Source: CAVRCT01 sp963719645 (GTDB lineage: Bacteria; Pseudomonadota; Gammaproteobacteria; DSM-16500). From it: 64,000 bases of DNA. The translations under genes and the position numbers were made by a program. Of the stretch, positions 58,764 to 64,000 are shown one piece after another (the stretch's first letter is position 1; each line of letters begins with the position of its first letter). The notes beneath the pieces were generated by a model. It saw nothing but the letters and a program-made list of their open reading frames with translations. It was not told the DNA's origin and did no database searches. The DNA lies in assembly GCA_963719645.1 (NCBI GenBank), contig CAVRCT010000007.1, positions 558,001 through 622,000 of the forward strand. The letters are read 5' to 3'.

Positions 58764-60848
58764 TCATGTTCGTAAAGAACGCACTGGTTCTGCTGATGCA
58801 CTAGCGCGGGTATCAGAAGAGCGTAGTGCACTCGGATCGGTTTCTTGCTCAGATGCAGCAGTTGCTGAAAGTTCGATCGATGCGCTCGGTTGCTGCCTTG
58901 TTAATATTACTCTTTGTTGAGCGGGTGTTCTACCTGTTATATCAAGTACGATTTGAATTGCGTTACTCGCTGGAATTTTGCTGCGAGAAGCGGTAGGGAG
59001 GTCATCGGATTTGCGTTGCTGCGGACGTAAGAGTGGTCTATTGTGTTGATGATCTTTCGATGCGGGTCCGGAGCCCATTAAAAATGCTAATATTCCAGTC
59101 CCTGCAAAAGAAATTCCAAACACAAAAATCACACCGCCTGCAAAAGCACTTTTTGAAGCGGTTGCTGCAACAGCTGCAGCAAAGGTACCCGCAATGCCTA
59201 CAGCAGCACCTGCACCAAATGTAAATACTAAGCCCGTCACAACAGCAGCCATTGATAAAGAGAAAATCAGTAAATTCCGCCAGAATTTTCTATCATATTT
59301 TGCAGTGAATTGTTGCCAACGAGTTGGTCTCAATGGCGCGGATATTAAATTGGTTTCTCTAGTGTCTGAAGACGTTCTTGCTCTTGAGTTCGATTGAGCT
59401 AGCGGTAGTTTGCTTTCTGCGGCAGCAGAAATTGCTTTTGCATCTTCGATCGGCAAAGTTGCAGGTATCGTATTTGATGATGTCACGGATGACGGCGGAA
59501 GGAAAACAGCAGGATTTGCTGCTCTGAGAGCGGCTGATGATATACCTGTCGCAGCGGCTATCGCAGTGACAGTTTGTTCTCGTGAATCTTCAATTAGCTT
59601 TGCCACTTGCTCAGCCGTAAGATCACTTGAACGTCCATAAACATAACGCAATTTTGCATGAAGTTGTATGAGTTCTTCCAAAATGGTTGCAATAACTTTT
59701 ATACTCTGAGATTCCTGCGGGATTATAGCTAGAATTGCATCTTTTAGTTCTCTTCGTTTTTCATTAATAACCTGAGGTGTTGTAATTTCATGATAAAATG
59801 CTCGGAGTAATTCTTGGAATATATCTTTTTCTGAAGAATAATGATCCAGATGATAGTTTAATTCTATTTTAAGCGCACGCAGCCAGGGGCCAACGGGGTT
59901 AAAAATAGCTAACGAGTCAGAAAGAGTTGTCACTTCTTGTTGTATTTGCGCAATGACTTCTGGCCGTCTTAATGCGGATTGATGAGCTTGAAAAAGTTTT
60001 TCTGCTGCGTCAGTTAATCGCAATGATTGGAAAGCTAAATACTCTATGAGAGAAATCTTGCGGGATTTTAGTTTAGCAATTAATTCGTCATGGGTTACCG
60101 CGTCATCCGCTTTTTTATCCATTTTAACTAGAAAATTATCTCTAAACTTCTTCAATCCAGTCAACATTGCCGCGCTACTGTCTTCTCTGTGAGGAAAATT
60201 AGTTTTCAAATAAAGTGGATTTCTTGTTTGTGTCGAGTGAATTATATCGATAAACCCCCAGCGAAATTGATCTTGTTCTTGCGGATCAAAATTTATTTGT
60301 TCTGCTAGTGCCTGCTCAAGAGGGAATTCCGCGAGCATTGCTAATTGCTCGTCAACTTTTTGCAATAACTGATCTGACGCGTGATCTCCCGTCTGAAGGG
60401 GAGCATCTTTTCGGCCTGTTTGCAGACTTGTTTTTGATTCTAATGTATCGATTGCCTCCGCATCCATCCAAAATTTTTCTAGTCCTAAAAATCCTTCATA
60501 CATTTGTATCAGCTGAACCAGTAAATCCTCAATGTCATAAACGTTGATCGCATCGTTAGATTGCAATATTGTTTTAACTCGTTTTTGCGCAGTTTCAAAA
60601 CGTGTTCTGTCAAATTGGGTCGGTCGATCATATCCGTTGTCATCCGTGTAATGCTGTTGACAGCGTGCTTGAAGCGTTTCAAATTCTTGAAATAAGGGTT
60701 CAAAATCATTGCCAACCACGTCTCTCGCTGTTTGTTGGCCTGTAACCTTGTCACAGTATTCTTTTCTCAGGTTTTCAAATGCAGTCCTGTCAGGATTGAG
60801 ACGATTAGGAATAATACGCTTTAAGGCTTGAAAAGAAAGAATAGGCAT
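58764..60848 (-). CDS. Unknown protein with C-terminal Ala/Gly-rich membrane hairpin (paralogue B)
   Basis: No family was recognised. The 694-residue protein has a long helical domain (1-430), a Ser/Pro/Ala linker (about 430-510) and a hydrophobic hairpin starting KFWRNLLIFSL (about 521-590). The hairpin runs through GLVFTFGAGAAVGIAGTFAA to FAGTGILAFLMG, and a Ser/Glu/Ala-rich disordered tail of about 100 residues follows. The last 30 residues carry several Glu and Ser, as in E-block type secretion signals of Dot/Icm substrates. A PmrA-like box lies upstream. It is an effector candidate by inference. Confidence 0.65.
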   Translation of the reverse strand: MPILSFQALKRIIPNRLNPDRTAFENLRKEYCDKVTGQQTARDVVGNDFEPLFQEFETLQARCQQHYTDDNGYDRPTQFDRTRFETAQKRVKTILQSNDAINVYDIEDLLVQLIQMYEGFLGLEKFWMDAEAIDTLESKTSLQTGRKDAPLQTGDHASDQLLQKVDEQLAMLAEFPLEQALAEQINFDPQEQDQFRWGFIDIIHSTQTRNPLYLKTNFPHREDSSAAMLTGLKKFRDNFLVKMDKKADDAVTHDELIAKLKSRKISLIEYLAFQSLRLTDAAEKLFQAHQSALRRPEVIAQIQQEVTTLSDSLAIFNPVGPWLRALKIELNYHLDHYSSEKDIFQELLRAFYHEITTPQVINEKRRELKDAILAIIPQESQSIKVIATILEELIQLHAKLRYVYGRSSDLTAEQVAKLIEDSREQTVTAIAAATGISSAALRAANPAVFLPPSSVTSSNTIPATLPIEDAKAISAAAESKLPLAQSNSRARTSSDTRETNLISAPLRPTRWQQFTAKYDRKFWRNLLIFSLSMAAVVTGLVFTFGAGAAVGIAGTFAAAVAATASKSAFAGGVIFVFGISFAGTGILAFLMGSGPASKDHQHNRPLLRPQQRKSDDLPTASRSKIPASNAIQIVLDITGRTPAQQRVILTRQQPSASIELSATAASEQETDPSALRSSDTRASASAEPVRSLRT

Positions 60849-60900
60849 AGTATCAACTCACTTCAGTTAAATAAAAATATGCGCCTATCTTACAAGAATT

Positions 60901-60920
60901 TACATTAAGAAACTCTTAAC
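60901..60920 (-). promoter_or_regulatory. PmrA-box-like direct repeat
   Basis: Read on the minus strand: GTTAAGAGT, two bases, CTTAATGTA. This matches 13 of 18 positions of the cTTAATATT-N2-cTTAATATT consensus with correct spacing, 52 bp before the ATG at 60848. A TAAGAT at about 10 bp downstream could be the -10 box. Confidence 0.35.
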
Positions 60921-60925
60921 GCTCA

Positions 60926-62452
60926 TTAGACTTCAGCAGAAACAGTTTGCGGCCCCAATGGGGGCAAGGTTTTCTCTTGGGTCAAGCGTACCACCCAGGG
61001 CAGAAAATAGAGCAATCCCACGCCGGTTAAGATCGCCACCGTACCCAAGAGAGAAAAAGTATGGCTAAATCCAGCGTTAGTGACTAATGGGCTGTTCGAT
61101 GAGGCTATGCCTAGCGCCATATTTGTGAAATAACCTGATAAAGTGGCCGAAACCCCGGTTATCATGAGCCAAGTCCCCATAAATAAGCCTTGGGATTGCT
61201 GAGGGGCAAGCTGGCCGACCATGGCAAACCCAATCGGTGAGATAAATAGCTCACCCATACTTTGTAGGATATAGCTCACTATCACCCAATTAAAATTCAC
61301 TAACCCCTGAGCATTGGCAAAATAAATACCGATCGATAAAGCCATAAAGGCGAAACCAATGAGTAATAAGGCAACGCTAAATTGTATCGGTAGCGTTAAT
61401 TGGGTTCCTCGATTACGCATTGAACTAAAAAAAATACTTAATAAAGGGCCGCCAATAATAATGACGAGAGTGTTAATATTCTGCACCCATTGAGGCGCAA
61501 TGACGATACCCAGCAAATGTCGATCGACATTGCGTTCGATAAAGAGCATCAAACCCATCGGCGCTAATTGATATAACGTCCAAAAAACAATGGAAGTGAG
61601 CGCTAATAACAGAAATGCCCAGACTTTTTTGCGTGCTTCTAGGGTGGGTTGCTGAAAAGCAAAATAGGCAATGACGCCGCCCATCAAAAGACCCATCATC
61701 ATAATCAGGCTGTTACTGACATGCGCATTTTTCAATAATACACGCAGAGCAAGAATTAAAAGTAAGACGAGAGCTAATCCTTTGCCATTGGCAGTGAATT
61801 TTTCACGATCATTTAAGCTGATTAAATGGGAATGAGTATCTTTTAATTGATACCAATTCAGCAGAGTAATAATGAGTGCAATTAAATTTCCGATTGCGCC
61901 AAATAAAAAAAGTTCTTGGTAGCTGTGCTGCAGTTGATAATAACCACTCACGGTAAAACCAATGAAAAAACCAATATTCATCCCACTGTAATTCCATAAA
62001 AAGGCCGCTTCGCGGCGTTTATCAGATGGTTTGAATAATTGTGTCAACATGCAATTAATGCACGTCACATTGATTCCAGCGCCCGTTAGAAACGTTGCCA
62101 ATCCCCAATAAAGTGCGGTGGTCGTTGGAATTGAAATGAGTGCACACCCTATTACTTGAGTCACCATGCCAAGGCAAAATAAACTGCGATAACTTAAAAA
62201 ACGTCCGCCGACGTAACCGCCGAGCAGATGCAATGCGTAATTGAGTGCAACAAAGGAAGCTGTGATGCCAGTTGCTAGATGATCGCTCAACTGCAATGTG
62301 CTGGTGGTGTAAAGCACCAGGGTAGAGTAAAGAATACTAAATGCTAGCGTTGAAAACATTTGAATGAAAAACAATGCACCTGCACCCATTGGCATGATAT
62401 CTGCATATTTTTGTGCAAAAGTTTTTTTTTCAACTAAAAATTGTTCCGTCAT
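60926..62452 (-). CDS. POT-family proton-coupled di/tripeptide transporter
   Basis: The 508-residue inner-membrane carrier has 12-14 helices. POT family features include FIQMFSTLAFSILYSTLVLY in helix 1 and LLGGYVGGRFLSYR between helices 2 and 3. NYSGMNIGFFIGFTVSGYY (PTR2-like), FWTLYQLAPMGLMLFIERN, and SMGELFISPIGFAMVGQLAP (the helix 10 region with ELFxSPxG) follow. It imports short peptides with protons, in line with amino-acid-based growth. It lies 77 bp from the gene at 58764 and could supply peptides, but no operon link is evident. Confidence 0.9.
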   Translation of the reverse strand: MTEQFLVEKKTFAQKYADIMPMGAGALFFIQMFSTLAFSILYSTLVLYTTSTLQLSDHLATGITASFVALNYALHLLGGYVGGRFLSYRSLFCLGMVTQVIGCALISIPTTTALYWGLATFLTGAGINVTCINCMLTQLFKPSDKRREAAFLWNYSGMNIGFFIGFTVSGYYQLQHSYQELFLFGAIGNLIALIITLLNWYQLKDTHSHLISLNDREKFTANGKGLALVLLLILALRVLLKNAHVSNSLIMMMGLLMGGVIAYFAFQQPTLEARKKVWAFLLLALTSIVFWTLYQLAPMGLMLFIERNVDRHLLGIVIAPQWVQNINTLVIIIGGPLLSIFFSSMRNRGTQLTLPIQFSVALLLIGFAFMALSIGIYFANAQGLVNFNWVIVSYILQSMGELFISPIGFAMVGQLAPQQSQGLFMGTWLMITGVSATLSGYFTNMALGIASSNSPLVTNAGFSHTFSLLGTVAILTGVGLLYFLPWVVRLTQEKTLPPLGPQTVSAEV

Positions 62453-62582
62453 GGGTGTCTCTCCAACGCATGGAATGAAATCACTTTAACTTGAGTAGAA
62501 GAAGTCATATTCTTAACTGAAAATAAGAAGGAAGGCAATCGGTGAGTGTTGTTAATGGGGTTACTTATAAAAGGAAATCACG

Positions 62583-63632
62583 ATGATTAAAACAAAAGGC
62601 TACGCAACCAAAGGTGCAACTGACAAATTAGGTCCTTTTCAATTTGAACGAAGAGAGCCGGGTGCAAACGATGTCATGATTAAAATTCTTTTTTGTGGCG
62701 TTTGTCATTCGGATATTCATCAGGCACGTAATGAGTGGAATAATTCCATCTATCCCATGGTGCCCGGTCATGAAATTGTTGGACGGGTTGAGCGTGTCGG
62801 TGCGAATGTCAAAAAATTCAAGAAAGATGATTTGGTCGGGGTTGGATGCTTTGTCGATTCTTGCAGAACGTGTGCGAGTTGCAAAGAACATGAAGAACAA
62901 TTTTGCGAAAAACATTTAGCTTTAACTTACAATGGCACGGAAATGGATCAGAAGACGCCAACATTTGGCGGTTATTCGACTGACATTGTTGTTGATCAAC
63001 AGTATGTGTTAAGCGTGTCACCTAAATTATCTCTCGCGCAGGTTGCGCCCTTGCTCTGTGCGGGGATTACTACCTACTCGCCTTTAAAACGTTTTAACGC
63101 GGGCCCAGGTAAAAAAGTCGCTGTGATTGGGTTAGGAGGTTTAGGGCACATGGGGGTGAAGCTGGCCAATGCGATGGGTGCGGAAGTGACAGTGTTGAGT
63201 ACCTCGCCGAATAAGGAACAAGATGCGTTTCGTTTGGGAGCTAAAAAATTTGTTGTCACGAAAGATCCTGCTAACTTGACACCGTTAGCTTCACAATTTG
63301 ATTTGATTCTGGATGTAGTTTCGGCGAAGCATGATCCCAACATGTATTTAGCGTTATTAAAACGCGGTGGCACGATGGTGATGATAGGTGTGCCTGATTC
63401 ACCGATGCCAGTTTCTGCTTTTTCATTGATTCAAAATCGCAGACAATTTGCGGGTTCACTCATCGGCGGGATTCAAGAAACCCAAGAGATGTTAGATTTC
63501 TGTGCGGCGCATAATATTGCGTCGGATGTTGAAATTATTCCGATTGAAAAAATTGAAGAGGCGTATATGCGGACGATAAAAGGGGATGTGCGTTATCGAT
63601 TTGTGATTGATATGGCTTCTTTGTCGTTATAA
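62583..63632 (+). CDS. Zinc-dependent alcohol dehydrogenase (YahK/cinnamyl-ADH type)
   Basis: The 349-residue medium-chain dehydrogenase has catalytic zinc ligands in CGVCHSDIH and PGHEIVGRVE. The structural zinc cluster is CRTCASCKEHEEQFC, and the Rossmann motif is GLGGLGHMGVKLANAMG (about 183-199). The second zinc-region Cys is in LLCAGITTYSPL. YahK-type members reduce aldehydes with NADPH; the substrate here is unknown. The ribosome site AAGGAA lies 6-8 bp before the ATG. Confidence 0.93.
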   Translation: MIKTKGYATKGATDKLGPFQFERREPGANDVMIKILFCGVCHSDIHQARNEWNNSIYPMVPGHEIVGRVERVGANVKKFKKDDLVGVGCFVDSCRTCASCKEHEEQFCEKHLALTYNGTEMDQKTPTFGGYSTDIVVDQQYVLSVSPKLSLAQVAPLLCAGITTYSPLKRFNAGPGKKVAVIGLGGLGHMGVKLANAMGAEVTVLSTSPNKEQDAFRLGAKKFVVTKDPANLTPLASQFDLILDVVSAKHDPNMYLALLKRGGTMVMIGVPDSPMPVSAFSLIQNRRQFAGSLIGGIQETQEMLDFCAAHNIASDVEIIPIEKIEEAYMRTIKGDVRYRFVIDMASLSL

Positions 63633-63730
63633 TTTGTTTAGAATTTTTTTATTCGACAGGCGGAAGGCAGTCAAACTAAGTGCTCCAACTTTCGAAAAAA
63701 GAGGGGTAAGTATCGAATAAGAACTTGTTC

Positions 63731-64000
63731 TTTTTATACAAATCCCCCTTGTTCCCCCTTTGAAAAAGGGGGAACAAGGGGCAATGGCACTAGCTTAAGA
63801 ACTGTCGTCCCGGAATTTACTGGCGCTTAATGAGCGCTTTTTGCGAATTTAGCGCCAGTTAATGTCCGGGATCCATTTTGCTTAAAGCATATAAGTTAAA
63901 AGCAAGAGGGCGATAAATTGAAGATGGATCCCGGACATTAAGTAGCTCTAAACGAGCAAAAGGCGCTCGTTAAGAGCTACTAAATTCCGGGACGACAGTT
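63731..64000. repeat. Composite nested palindrome (family H and family 1), cut by window end
   Basis: A family H hairpin (TTTTTATACAAATCCCCCTT, GAAAAAGGGGGAACAAGGGG) leads into GCACTAGCTTAAGAACTGTC and the long family 1 element. Its core (GGCGCT hairpin, GTCCGGGATCC stem, GAGCTAC hairpin) has the reverse order of the copy at 18932-19218, so the element is inverted relative to that one. The window ends within the right arm. Before it, 63670-63730 also resembles the region after 19219. Confidence 0.9.

Noticed and set aside
1..64000. tRNA or rRNA genes
   Set aside because: No cloverleaf with GTTCRANNC arm or rRNA signature was seen when reading the intergenic regions; a covariance search was not possible.

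Overview
The window is about 64 kb of a gammaproteobacterial chromosome with low to moderate GC. Gene content points to the order Legionellales (Legionella, Coxiella, Aquicella relatives), and this placement is an inference. The grounds are a complete Mla system, bd oxidase with CydP and CydX, a full phenylalanine/tyrosine degradation cluster, many POT/MFS-type carriers, and a set of long helical, membrane-hairpin or low-complexity proteins without recognisable enzymes. Those proteins resemble secreted effectors of intracellular Legionellales. Three of them have upstream sequences that resemble the Legionella/Coxiella PmrA box. No rRNA, tRNA, CRISPR array, transposase or phage gene was seen.

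Layout. 1-4.8 kb: PspC-domain protein, mlaFEDCB (retrograde phospholipid transport) and a HAD 5'-nucleotidase. 5-5.98 kb: unknown membrane protein with a 48-bp tandem repeat. 6.1-10.8 kb: Deg-type protease, pgeF, rluD, bamD and a LysE exporter. 11.5-14 kb: ArnT-like glycosyltransferase, CsaA-like protein, Skp/OmpH. 14.2-18.9 kb: unknown protein, ATP-grasp ligase, large membrane protein with a histidine-rich segment. 19.3-24.1 kb: C39-like lipoprotein, cydP-cydA-cydB-cydX, rhomboid protease. 24.3-29.3 kb: GAF-GGDEF diguanylate cyclase, HMA-MauE membrane protein, unknown membrane protein, phoB and a kinase without sensor domain. 29.4-31 kb: an apparently frameshifted effector-like gene. 31.4-34.3 kb: L,D-transpeptidase, lytic transglycosylase, SrkA kinase. 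34.3-40.8 kb: hgmA-hisC-maiA-fah-hpd divergent from phhA-phhB, then a 40-residue entericidin-like lipoprotein. 41.3-48.5 kb: DUF4015 hydrolase, argE, DUF1622 protein, Cys-rich secreted protein, MFS carrier, 742-residue unknown. 48.7-50.3 kb: TSUP carrier and gloB. 50.3-54.3 kb: GT2, GtrA, ArnT-like transferase and YdjC-type deacetylase, a plausible lipid A amino-sugar pathway. 54.4-55.6 kb: cold-shock protein and ttcA. 56.1-60.8 kb: three unknown, effector-like genes, two of them paralogues. 60.9-63.6 kb: POT peptide transporter and zinc alcohol dehydrogenase.

Nearly every longer intergenic space is filled with palindromic repeats of at least six families. They are often nested inside one another like Russian dolls, reaching about 400 bp. 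They carry no gene, though they contain accidental ORFs. One of them appears to supply the -35 box of the cyd operon, and another family sits repeatedly at the 3' ends of the effector-like genes.

How the genes work together: several sets concern the envelope (Mla, BamD, Skp, Deg protease, L,D-transpeptidase, lytic transglycosylase, lipid A glycosylation). Phenylalanine and tyrosine can be taken to fumarate and acetoacetate by a set that is complete in the window. All assignments come from reading motifs; no database search was run.
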